Of a stretch of DNA of 64,000 nt, positions 6,754-14,889 are shown piece by piece. Within the stretch, counting starts at the first letter, position 1, and each line of letters starts with the position of its first letter. The notes beneath the pieces were generated by a model. The model did no database searches and was not told the origin of the DNA. It saw only the letters and a list, made by a program, of their open reading frames with translations. The translations under genes were made by a program, and so were the position numbers. Source of the DNA: Bacteroidales bacterium (GTDB lineage Bacteria > Bacteroidota > Bacteroidia > Bacteroidales > UBA932); the NCBI GenBank assembly GCA_017447815.1, contig JAFSMS010000001.1, positions 1 to 64,000 of the forward strand, written 5' to 3'.

Positions 6754-8976
6754 CTATTTCATCACAAACAGCAATTCGCCACCATCCTTTATGTCCGCAT
6801 AACGGATGGTGGTTCCTTTTATCTTCTGTCCGTTCAGATAGACGGCTTTCACATAGACGTGCTCCTTCGACCAGTTTTTGGTGTGGACCCGCAGGATGCC
6901 TCCGCCCGAAAGACGCACGCTGAGACCGGGGACGCAGGGGGAGCCCAGTTCATATTCGTCGCTTCCGGGGCACACGGGGTAGAAGCCCATGCAGTTGAAG
7001 ATGTACCAGGCGCTCATCTGTCCGCAGTCGTCGTTGCCGCTCAGGGCGTCGGGCGTATTGCCGTAGAAGTGGTCGGCCACGTAGCGGACCCATTTCTGGC
7101 AGGACCGGGGCTTGCCCAGTTTGTTGTAAAGGTACAGCACATGGTGGCAGGGCTCGTTTCCGTGCCAGTATCCGCCGATACGTCCCCAGATGTCATGGGC
7201 GCCCGGGATGTCGTCGCTCATCTCCAACTCGAAAAGGCTGTCCAGGCGCTTCAGGAGAAAGTCTTTGCCGGCGATGTCCATATAGTCTTCGAAAGCGTGG
7301 GGCACCGTCCAGGTGTACTGCATGGTAAAGCCTTCGGTGATGTCCCCCCAGCCGTGGACGCTGTTGGGCCCCTGGTAGTCGATGGGGGCGAAGGGCGTGC
7401 GCCAGTTGCCCTGGGAATCCCTTCCGCGCATGTATTTGGTCTCAGGGTCTATCAGGTTGCGGTAATTGCGGCTGCGGCCGATGAAAAACGCGTAATCTTC
7501 CTCGTGTCCCAGCAGTTTGGCCACCTGGGCGATGCACCAGTCGTCATAGGCATATTCCAGCGTCTTGGAGACCGATTCCTTCTCTTTGTCGAAGGGAACG
7601 TAGCCCAGGGCGGTGTATTCGGGGATGCAGTCGTAGTGGGGATTGGTGGCGGTGGTTTTCATGGCCTGGTAGGCCCGCTCGTAATCGAAGCCTTTCACGC
7701 CCTTGAGCATCATGTCGGCGAGCACCGAGCAGGCATGGTATCCGATCATGCACCAGGTTTCCCCGCCATAGAAGGACCAGATGGGCAGCATCTTCTCCGT
7801 GCTCTTGTCGAAGTGGGCCAGCATGGAATTGGCGATATCGGCCTGCAGCGGCTGGTTCACCAGGTTCAGCAGGGGATGGAAGGCCCGGTAGGTGTCCCAA
7901 AGCGAGAAAGTGGTGTAGTTGGTCCATCCTTCGGCCTTGCCGATGGTTTTGTCGTGCTCCCGGAAGCGTCCGTCGGCATCCTGGAACAGGAAAGGATGCT
8001 GGGCCGTACGGTACACGCTGGTGTAGAAGGTTTCCCGGGTGGCCCGGTCACAGGCGGGGTCCAGCCGGTATTTGCCGAGTTCTTTCTCCCACAGGGTCTC
8101 GGCAGCGCTGCGTACCTCGTCGAAACTCTTCCCTTCCACTTCCTGGAGGTTAAGGAGCGCCCCGTCTGTGCCCACGGCCGATACGGCTGTGCGCACCGTC
8201 ACCTGCTGCCCCTCGGTGGTGCTGAACCGGACGCAGGCTTGGAGCCCCCGTCCCCAGGCCTCGAGGCTGCTGCGGAAGCGTTTGGTGTTGTAGATGACAG
8301 GCTGCCCTTCCTGCAGAATCACGAAATCCCGGATGGGCTCCGAAAAACGGGCGGCGAAATAGACATAGCGGTCCGGGTTCCATCCGGCCACGACTTTGCT
8401 GCCGATGAGGGTGTATTCGTCCAGCAGGCGCACCGACGCCCACTCGCATTTCCAGCGGAGCGTGTGGCTTAGGTCCACCATGACAAAGGCGGAGTCGGCG
8501 GCCGGATAAGTGAAGCGGAAAATGCCGCTGCGGGACGCGGCCGTCATTTCGGCCTTTACGCCATAATCCAGCAGGTCAACCGTATAGTAGCCGGGAGAAG
8601 CGGCTTCCCGCTCGTGGCTGTAGCGGGAACGGTAGCCGCTGTCGGGGTCTTCGTCCGTGCCGGTGGCCGATTTCAGCGTGCCGGTGCCCGGCACAAAGAG
8701 AAAGTCTCCCAGGTCGGGGATGCCGGTACCGCTGAGGTGCGTAAGGCTGAATCCCATGATGGTGGGCTTGTTGTATTTGTAGCCGGCCGCCACGTCGTAG
8801 TCGAAATCGTCGGTGTCGGGGCTGATCTGGATGCCGCCGAAGGGAATCTGCGCGCCGGGATAGACATTTCCGAAGCCGTCAGTGCCGATGAAGGGATTGA
8901 CATAGTCGATCAGGCGCTCCTGTGCATAGCAGAGGGTGCAGCCCAGGAGGGCAAGGGCGATAACAATTTTTCTCAT
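6754..8976 (-). CDS. GH92 alpha-mannosidase (first of pair)
   Basis: A 740-residue exported enzyme (signal peptide about 1-18, YAQ). It begins with the GH92 hallmark DYVNPFIGT and carries H605-G-N-E608-P, the region of the family's catalytic acid. A later GNDDCGQMSAWY carries the acidic residues of the catalytic base. GH92 enzymes are calcium-dependent exo-alpha-mannosidases, mostly acting on alpha-1,2 or alpha-1,3 linkages of N-glycans or mannans. Its start overlaps the stop of the upstream GH92 gene by four bases. The linkage preference cannot be read from the sequence. Confidence 0.92.
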   Translation of the reverse strand: MRKIVIALALLGCTLCYAQERLIDYVNPFIGTDGFGNVYPGAQIPFGGIQISPDTDDFDYDVAAGYKYNKPTIMGFSLTHLSGTGIPDLGDFLFVPGTGTLKSATGTDEDPDSGYRSRYSHEREAASPGYYTVDLLDYGVKAEMTAASRSGIFRFTYPAADSAFVMVDLSHTLRWKCEWASVRLLDEYTLIGSKVVAGWNPDRYVYFAARFSEPIRDFVILQEGQPVIYNTKRFRSSLEAWGRGLQACVRFSTTEGQQVTVRTAVSAVGTDGALLNLQEVEGKSFDEVRSAAETLWEKELGKYRLDPACDRATRETFYTSVYRTAQHPFLFQDADGRFREHDKTIGKAEGWTNYTTFSLWDTYRAFHPLLNLVNQPLQADIANSMLAHFDKSTEKMLPIWSFYGGETWCMIGYHACSVLADMMLKGVKGFDYERAYQAMKTTATNPHYDCIPEYTALGYVPFDKEKESVSKTLEYAYDDWCIAQVAKLLGHEEDYAFFIGRSRNYRNLIDPETKYMRGRDSQGNWRTPFAPIDYQGPNSVHGWGDITEGFTMQYTWTVPHAFEDYMDIAGKDFLLKRLDSLFELEMSDDIPGAHDIWGRIGGYWHGNEPCHHVLYLYNKLGKPRSCQKWVRYVADHFYGNTPDALSGNDDCGQMSAWYIFNCMGFYPVCPGSDEYELGSPCVPGLSVRLSGGGILRVHTKNWSKEHVYVKAVYLNGQKIKGTTIRYADIKDGGELLFVMK

Positions 8977-11288
8977 AGCGAGTAGGGTTTGGTGTCTGCA
9001 GAGGTGCCGCGGCGCTTGTTGGGCGTGCGGCCCATGGTGAATTCCAGCGTGCCGCCCTGTGACAGTTCTTCATGCGTCAGATAGAGGCGGCCCAGCGGCT
9101 TGCCGTTCAGTTTGACGGCCTTCACGTACCGGTTGGTGTCGCTGACGCCGGGAGCCTTGACCTCCAGGACATGGCCGTTCTCCATCCGGAGCCTTACATA
9201 GGGAAGGTAAGGCGCCCCGATGACATATTGGTCGGTCCCGGGGCAGACCGGGTAGAATCCCATGACGGAGAAGATGTACCAGGCGCTCATCTGACCGCAG
9301 TCGTCGTTGCCGCCCAGGCCGCGGATTTCGGGCTTGTAGAAGCGGTTGATGATTTCCCGCAGCCAGTACTGGGTTTTCCAGGGCTGGGAAGTCCAGGCAT
9401 AGAGGTAGGGGATATGATGGCTGGGCTCGTTGCCATGGACATAGCCGCCCAGCAGGCAGTCTTCGGAGACGTCTTCATTGTCGGCATAGCAATACTCGGG
9501 AAGATGCGTGCCGAAAAGGTCGTCGAGGGTGGCGACAAAATGCTTGTCCCCGCCCATCAGTTCCATGATGCCGTTCACGTCCTGGGGCACGTGGAAGGAG
9601 AAGTTCTGCGAATTACCTTCGATGAAGCCCTGGCCGACAGTTTGCTTGATGTCAAAATCGGGCTTGAAGCGGCCGTCGGCATACCGGGGACGGGCCAGGC
9701 CGATGCTGCCGTCAAAGACGTTGCGGTAGTTGGCGGCACGCTCATAATACTGCCGGGCCGTTTCCCCGTCTCCCAGCCTTTCGGCCGCGGCGGCGATGGC
9801 CCAGTCGTCATAGGCATATTCCAGGGTGTTGCTGGCAGCCGTGGAAGTGGCTTCCAGAGGCACGTAACCCAGTTTGATGTATTCCCCAAGTCCTCCGTAC
9901 CAGGGAACGTTGGAAGTGGAGACCATGGCCTGCAGGGCTTCCTTCCCGTCTATCTTGAGCCCCTTGGCGATGGCGTCGGACAGGACGCTCACGCTGTGGT
10001 AGCCCGTCATGCACCAGTTTTCGTTGGCCATGTGGCTCCAGACGGGAAGCATCCCGTGTACGCTCTGCCGGTAATGGGCCAGCATGGAGGCGATCATGTC
10101 TTCGTCGCGGTGCTGTTTCACGAGGGCCAGGAAAGGATGTTCCGCCCTGTAGGTGTCCCACAGGGAGAAAACGGTGTAGTTGGTAAAGCCTTCGGCCCGG
10201 TGCAGTTCGTGGTCCAGGCCCCGGTACAGGCCGTCCACGTCCATGTACACGGACGGGTTGATCATGGTATGGTAGAGCGAGGTGTAGAACATGGTCTTGT
10301 CCTGCTCGCTGCCTTCAATCTCCATGCAGGAGAGTTCCTGCTCCCAGGCCTGCTCGGCCTCGGTGCGAATGCGGTCGAAGTCTTTGTTCCCGGCTTCGGC
10401 CTCCAGGTTCTTGAGGGCGCCGGTGGTGCCGGTGGCCGACAGGCCCACCTTTACGGTAATCTCCGGCGTGGCGGCCGTGTCAAAGCGGAACCAGGCGGCC
10501 AGCTTGCGGCCGGCCATCTCCGGGAAGTTGCGGTACTGGGGGAACTTGGCATAACCGCCCTTGTAGTAAACCGGCGCCTTGTCCTGGTAGCCGTAATCCA
10601 CGATGGGGCTGGAGAAACGGATGGCGAAATAGGTGTAGTTGGTGCGTGCCCATCCGTTGGTGATGCGGTAACCGGTGATGAGGGTGGGACTTTCCACCCT
10701 GACTTCGGCCCACAGGGTTTTCCCGTCATAGTTGTAGATGCCGTGGTCCAGGTCCAGGACAATGTGCCCGTCCTTTCCGGAAGGGAAGGTGTAGCGGTGC
10801 ACCCCCACCCGTTGGGTGGCCGTCAGTTCCACCTGGATGCCGCTGTCTTCCAGTTTCACCTCGTAATGGCCGGCTCCGGCCGATTCATTCGCGTGGCTGA
10901 AGCGCTGGCGGTAGCCTTCATCCGGGTTTTCCGCCGTGCCCGGGGTGAGCCGGATTTCCCCCGTTCCGGGCATCAGCAGGATGTCGCCCAGGTCTGAGTG
11001 GCCCGTCCCGCTGAAATGCGTGTGCGAAAAGCCCACGATGGTGCAGTCTTCATACTGGTAGCCGGCGCAGTACTCGTAGGTGCGCGGCTGGTAGGTTCCC
11101 TTGATGTTGTGGGGAATCATTTCCGTGTCGGGAGACAACTGTACTCCGCCAAAAGGTACGCAGGCTCCGGGGAAGGTGTGCCCCATTCCGGCGGTGCCGA
11201 TGAAGGGATTGACATATTGGACGTGCTGGGCCCGGAGGCCCCAACCCAGGCCCAGAAAGCAGGCCAGAAGTAAAAAATGCTTTTTCAT
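8973..11288 (-). CDS. GH92 alpha-mannosidase (second of pair)
   Basis: A 771-residue paralogue of the neighbouring mannosidase, with a signal peptide (about 1-20, RAQ) followed by QYVNPFIGTAGMGH. H618-G-N-E621-P-S-H-H and GGNDDCGQMSAWY are intact, so it should be active. It is promoter-proximal in a two-gene operon. The two proteins diverge clearly outside the active-site blocks, which suggests different linkages. The C-terminus has a short basic tail (about residues 755-771) beyond the usual beta-sandwich end. A perfect -7 element (TATATTTG) lies five to twelve bases upstream of the start codon. Confidence 0.92.
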   Translation of the reverse strand: MKKHFLLLACFLGLGWGLRAQHVQYVNPFIGTAGMGHTFPGACVPFGGVQLSPDTEMIPHNIKGTYQPRTYEYCAGYQYEDCTIVGFSHTHFSGTGHSDLGDILLMPGTGEIRLTPGTAENPDEGYRQRFSHANESAGAGHYEVKLEDSGIQVELTATQRVGVHRYTFPSGKDGHIVLDLDHGIYNYDGKTLWAEVRVESPTLITGYRITNGWARTNYTYFAIRFSSPIVDYGYQDKAPVYYKGGYAKFPQYRNFPEMAGRKLAAWFRFDTAATPEITVKVGLSATGTTGALKNLEAEAGNKDFDRIRTEAEQAWEQELSCMEIEGSEQDKTMFYTSLYHTMINPSVYMDVDGLYRGLDHELHRAEGFTNYTVFSLWDTYRAEHPFLALVKQHRDEDMIASMLAHYRQSVHGMLPVWSHMANENWCMTGYHSVSVLSDAIAKGLKIDGKEALQAMVSTSNVPWYGGLGEYIKLGYVPLEATSTAASNTLEYAYDDWAIAAAAERLGDGETARQYYERAANYRNVFDGSIGLARPRYADGRFKPDFDIKQTVGQGFIEGNSQNFSFHVPQDVNGIMELMGGDKHFVATLDDLFGTHLPEYCYADNEDVSEDCLLGGYVHGNEPSHHIPYLYAWTSQPWKTQYWLREIINRFYKPEIRGLGGNDDCGQMSAWYIFSVMGFYPVCPGTDQYVIGAPYLPYVRLRMENGHVLEVKAPGVSDTNRYVKAVKLNGKPLGRLYLTHEELSQGGTLEFTMGRTPNKRRGTSADTKPYSL

Positions 11289-11292
11289 ACTT

Positions 11293-11300
11293 CAAATATA
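11293..11300 (-). promoter_or_regulatory. -7 element for the GH92 pair
   Basis: TATATTTG on the minus strand, matching TAnnTTTG. No good -33 TTTG is found 19-21 bases upstream. The start codon at 11288 lies only four bases further on, giving a very short leader or none. Confidence 0.4.
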
Positions 11301-11313
11301 ACGTTTTTTTCGT

Positions 11314-11321
11314 TAACTTTA
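11314..11321 (+). promoter_or_regulatory. Possible -7 element for the phosphatase/GH29 operon
   Basis: TAACTTTA (seven of eight to TAnnTTTG) four bases before the ATG at 11326. It overlaps the divergent GH92 promoter region. No convincing -33 element. Confidence 0.3.
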
Positions 11322-11325
11322 TACC

Positions 11326-12681
11326 ATGAAATGTTTTCGTCCTTTCTTCTGGCTTTTAACGCTTCCATTCTTTTGTGCCTGCGGGCGGCAGGCCGGGCGT
11401 TTTGATGAGAGTGCCATCGTCCTGAACCTGGGGGTCATCAGCGACACGCATATCGGAAACGGATACGGTTCCGAGGAGAAATTCCGCGAGGCCCTCACGC
11501 AGCTTTCCGAGGCCGCACAGGGCCCTCTGGCCGGTGTCCTGGTGTCCGGAGACCTTGTAAACAATGCCTCCGTCCCGCAGATTGTCACCTATAAGGAAAT
11601 CTATGAATCCGTCTTGAATCCCCTGGAGGTTCCCATGGTTTATACGGTGGGCAATCACGACATGAATCCCGACTACCGCTGGACGGACCAGAGCGTCGCC
11701 CGGAATGCGGCGTTCCGCACCATCTTCGGGGAGGATTATTTCCGGACCGACCAGGACCCCGTCATGCGCGATTCGCTGGAGTGCCGGCACTGCGTCATCG
11801 GCCCTTATCATGTCCTTTGCATTACGCCGGACAATACCAACCCCATCACGTATGCCCCCGCGGCCCTGGAGTGGCTGGAGAATCGCCTGAAGGAACTGGC
11901 CGGGGCCCAACCGGACCGCTATATCATCCTCCTTACCCATCCCATGCTTTACGGAACCTGCTACGGTTCCCTGCTGCAGGACACCTACACCCGGCTGGGG
12001 GATTACTGGGCCACAAAGCAACTGGCCGGCATCCTCTCGCGCTATCCCCAGGTGATTACTTTCAGCGGTCACCTCCATTTCCCCCTGAACGACCCCCGCA
12101 GCATCTGGCAGGGCGGCTTCACGGCGGTGGGAACCGCTTCCACCAGTTATATGGCCATCGACAACGGCGGATACGAGGATATGGCCACCGTCACCACCAT
12201 GAAGGGGGCCGGACAGTTCTCGCAGGGCCTTCTGCTGCAGTTCGACAAGAAGGGAAACGCCCGTCTCACGCGCATGGATTTCTATCATAAGGCGCCCATC
12301 GGAGAGCCCTGGGAACTGAGCGCCCCCCGCAAGGACCGTTCCCACCTGGAACGCTACAGGCATGAAACCCTCCAGGCGCGCAATACGCCTCCGTCCCTGT
12401 CCACCGCCGAATTCAAGGACGGAAAACTGTGTTTCCAGGCCGGAAAGGACGATGAATTCGTACACCATTACCTGATTGACATCGACCGGGCCGGAGAGCC
12501 CGTCGCCAGCAAAAAAATCCTGTCCGATTTTTACCGCGCTCCGCTTCCGTCCGGGATGAAACCCCTCTACGAACTTCCGCTGGCAGCGCTGGAGGCAGGG
12601 GAGTACACGGCCCGGATCGTGGCCGTGGATTCCTGGGATGCCGTCAGCGAGCCCCTTGTCTGTCATTTCCAAGTACAATAA
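11326..12681 (+). CDS. Exported calcineurin-like metallophosphoesterase
   Basis: A 451-residue lipoprotein candidate (FFCACG, Cys near residue 19). All metallophosphoesterase blocks are present in order: SDTHIG, SGDLVNN, VGNHD, THPM and SGHLH, which ligate the two metal ions. The C-terminal ~110 residues form a separate beta-rich domain. It is the first plus-strand gene of the carbohydrate run and is followed 20 bases later by GH29, so it probably removes phosphate groups from the glycan or is simply co-regulated. The substrate is unknown. Confidence 0.85.
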   Translation: MKCFRPFFWLLTLPFFCACGRQAGRFDESAIVLNLGVISDTHIGNGYGSEEKFREALTQLSEAAQGPLAGVLVSGDLVNNASVPQIVTYKEIYESVLNPLEVPMVYTVGNHDMNPDYRWTDQSVARNAAFRTIFGEDYFRTDQDPVMRDSLECRHCVIGPYHVLCITPDNTNPITYAPAALEWLENRLKELAGAQPDRYIILLTHPMLYGTCYGSLLQDTYTRLGDYWATKQLAGILSRYPQVITFSGHLHFPLNDPRSIWQGGFTAVGTASTSYMAIDNGGYEDMATVTTMKGAGQFSQGLLLQFDKKGNARLTRMDFYHKAPIGEPWELSAPRKDRSHLERYRHETLQARNTPPSLSTAEFKDGKLCFQAGKDDEFVHHYLIDIDRAGEPVASKKILSDFYRAPLPSGMKPLYELPLAALEAGEYTARIVAVDSWDAVSEPLVCHFQVQ

Positions 12682-12701
12682 TCCTAAAAAAAGCTTTTGA
12701 T

Positions 12702-14036
12702 ATGTTAGCCACTTTATTGATTTCGGCCATCTTGGGCCTTTCGCAGCCGCCCGTCGTCCCCGTCGTGGAAGAGGGCATCAAAGGCTACGTGCCTTCTGCG
12801 GCCGTCGTCGCTGCCAAGGAGCAGTTCCGGGACGACAAGTTCGGCGTTTTCATCCACTGGGGTGTCTATTCCATGCTGGCCCAGGGAGAATGGGTGATGC
12901 ATCAGCAGAACGTTCCCTATGAGGAATATTCCCAGTATCCCGGCGGTTTTTATCCGTCCCGTTTCGACGCCGCCCAGTGGGTGCGCCAGATCAAGGCTTC
13001 CGGTGCCAAGTACATTACGATCACCTCGCGCCATCACGACGGGTTCTCCATGTTCGCCACCAAGGCTTCGCCCTACAATGTGGTGGATGCCACGCCTTTC
13101 GGCCGGGATCCCATCAAGGAACTGGCCGATGCCTGCCACGCCGAGGGAATCGGCCTCAATTTCTATTATTCGCTGCTGGACTGGGGCCGGGACGATTATC
13201 CCCGCGGAGACGGCAACCCCAAGGCCGATTATGCACACTATCTGGATTTCATGTGCGAGCAGATCACGGAACTGCTCACCCAGTACGGTCCCATCGGCTG
13301 CATCTGGTTTGACGGCGACTGGGCCAAGATCAAAAAGCCCGAGGAAGGGAAGGACCTGGTCGTGGACTTTGACTGGGGCTATGAACGCATCTACAAACTC
13401 ATCCATTCGCTCCAACCTTCCTGCCTGGTAGCCAACAACCATCACCGCGTTCCCATCCCGGGAGAGGACATCCAGGTGTTCGAGCGCGACATCCCCGGTG
13501 AGAACGGGGCCGGTTACAGCCGCACCAGCCACATCAGCCAGGACCTGGCGCTGGAAACCTGCAAGACGCTCAACGACAACTGGGGGTACAATCTCAAGGA
13601 TCCCAAGTGGAAGTCGGTTCCCGACCTGCTCCGTACCCTGGTGAGCATCGCCGGCCGCAATGCCAATCTGCTGCTCAACGTGGGTCCCGGGCCGGACGGC
13701 ACCATCCCTGCCGGGAGCGTGGAGCGTCTCGCGGCCATGGGTGAGTGGATGGCGGCCAACGGAGAAAGCATCTACGGCACGCGTGCGACCCTGCTGAAGC
13801 CCCAGCCCTGGGGTGTGGTCACCCACAAGGAGGGAAAGATTTTCCTGCATGTGCTCGAAATGCCCGAGAACGGCACCATCACGCTTCCTTTCACCCTGAA
13901 GGTGAAGAAAGGGCATGTGAAGGCCTTCGGAAGCGGCACTCCGCTCCCGTTCAAGAAAACCAAGACCGACTTTACCGTGCAGGTTCCGGCCGATGCCGAC
14001 TGCAGCACGGACTACATCATTGAAATCGACCTGTAA
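12702..14036 (+). CDS. GH29 alpha-L-fucosidase
   Basis: A 444-residue enzyme with a short signal peptide. GH29 motifs are clear: FGVFIHWGVYS, then HHDGFSMF, and W202-F-D204-G-D, where D204 occupies the catalytic nucleophile position. A beta-sandwich domain follows from about residue 350. GH29 enzymes release alpha-linked L-fucose with retention. The length is normal for the family. The position between two phosphoesterase genes and upstream of GH127/GH28 suggests fucose is one decoration of the target glycan. Confidence 0.92.
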   Translation: MLATLLISAILGLSQPPVVPVVEEGIKGYVPSAAVVAAKEQFRDDKFGVFIHWGVYSMLAQGEWVMHQQNVPYEEYSQYPGGFYPSRFDAAQWVRQIKASGAKYITITSRHHDGFSMFATKASPYNVVDATPFGRDPIKELADACHAEGIGLNFYYSLLDWGRDDYPRGDGNPKADYAHYLDFMCEQITELLTQYGPIGCIWFDGDWAKIKKPEEGKDLVVDFDWGYERIYKLIHSLQPSCLVANNHHRVPIPGEDIQVFERDIPGENGAGYSRTSHISQDLALETCKTLNDNWGYNLKDPKWKSVPDLLRTLVSIAGRNANLLLNVGPGPDGTIPAGSVERLAAMGEWMAANGESIYGTRATLLKPQPWGVVTHKEGKIFLHVLEMPENGTITLPFTLKVKKGHVKAFGSGTPLPFKKTKTDFTVQVPADADCSTDYIIEIDL

Positions 14037-14051
14037 AAACCTTTCCCCATC

Positions 14052-14879
14052 ATGAAAAAAACCTTGTTCATCCTGGCTGCGCTCTGCTCGCTGTTTGCCT
14101 GCAGCCGGCCCCAGACCCCTCTGAAAGTCATGACCTTTAACGTCCGCATGGGCGTTGCCAACGATCAGGAAAACTCCTGGCCGAACCGTCGCAAGGCCGC
14201 CGCCGACATGATCCTGGACCAGGCCCCCGCCGTGTTCGGCGTGCAGGAAGCGTTTGATTTCCAGTTGGATTATTTCCTGGAGCAGTGCCCCAAGTACCAG
14301 TGTGTGGGCGTGGGACGTGAAGACGGCAAAAAGGAAGGGGAACACATGTCGGTTTTCTACGATACCACCCGCATCGCCCTTCTGGACTGGGGAACCTACT
14401 GGCTCTCTGAAACCCCCGACGTCCCTTCGCTGGGCTGGGATGCAGCCTGCCGCCGCACCGCTACCTGGACGCTGCTGAAAGACCTCTCCTGCGATAAGGA
14501 ATTCTACTTTGTGAACACGCACCTGGACCACGTAGGACAGGAAGCGCGTCGCAAGGGCCTTGCCCTCATCGTGGACCGGATCGGCCAGATGAATCCGAAG
14601 GGATTCCCCATGATCCTCACCGGAGATTTCAATGTGTACCCGGACGATCCCTGCCTCACCGAGTTGAGAACCATGATGACGGACGCCTGGGAAACGGCTC
14701 CGGAAATTGACGAAGGACCCACCTGGCACGGCTGGGGCACGGTGTCCGGTACCCGCCATATCGACTATATCTTCTACAGCGGCTACCAAAAGTGCACCAG
14801 CCTCGTGCGGCTCACGAAGTCTTATGACAATGTGCCCTTCGTCTCCGACCATTATCCCGTGATCGCCGTGCTGGAATAG
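14052..14879 (+). CDS. Exported endonuclease/exonuclease/phosphatase-fold protein
   Basis: A 275-residue lipoprotein candidate (LFACS, Cys17) of the EEP superfamily. Visible motifs are MTFNVRMG, GVQEAF (metal-binding Glu), NTHLDH, TGDFNVYP, and the C-terminal SDHYPV with its catalytic His. Homologues in Bacteroidetes polysaccharide loci are exported and presumed to cleave phosphodiesters or phosphomonoesters on glycans or lipids rather than DNA. It lies 15 bases after GH29 and 10 bases before the GH127-like gene, inside one operon. Confidence 0.85.
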   Translation: MKKTLFILAALCSLFACSRPQTPLKVMTFNVRMGVANDQENSWPNRRKAAADMILDQAPAVFGVQEAFDFQLDYFLEQCPKYQCVGVGREDGKKEGEHMSVFYDTTRIALLDWGTYWLSETPDVPSLGWDAACRRTATWTLLKDLSCDKEFYFVNTHLDHVGQEARRKGLALIVDRIGQMNPKGFPMILTGDFNVYPDDPCLTELRTMMTDAWETAPEIDEGPTWHGWGTVSGTRHIDYIFYSGYQKCTSLVRLTKSYDNVPFVSDHYPVIAVLE

Positions 14880-14889
14880 ACTTCAGGAT

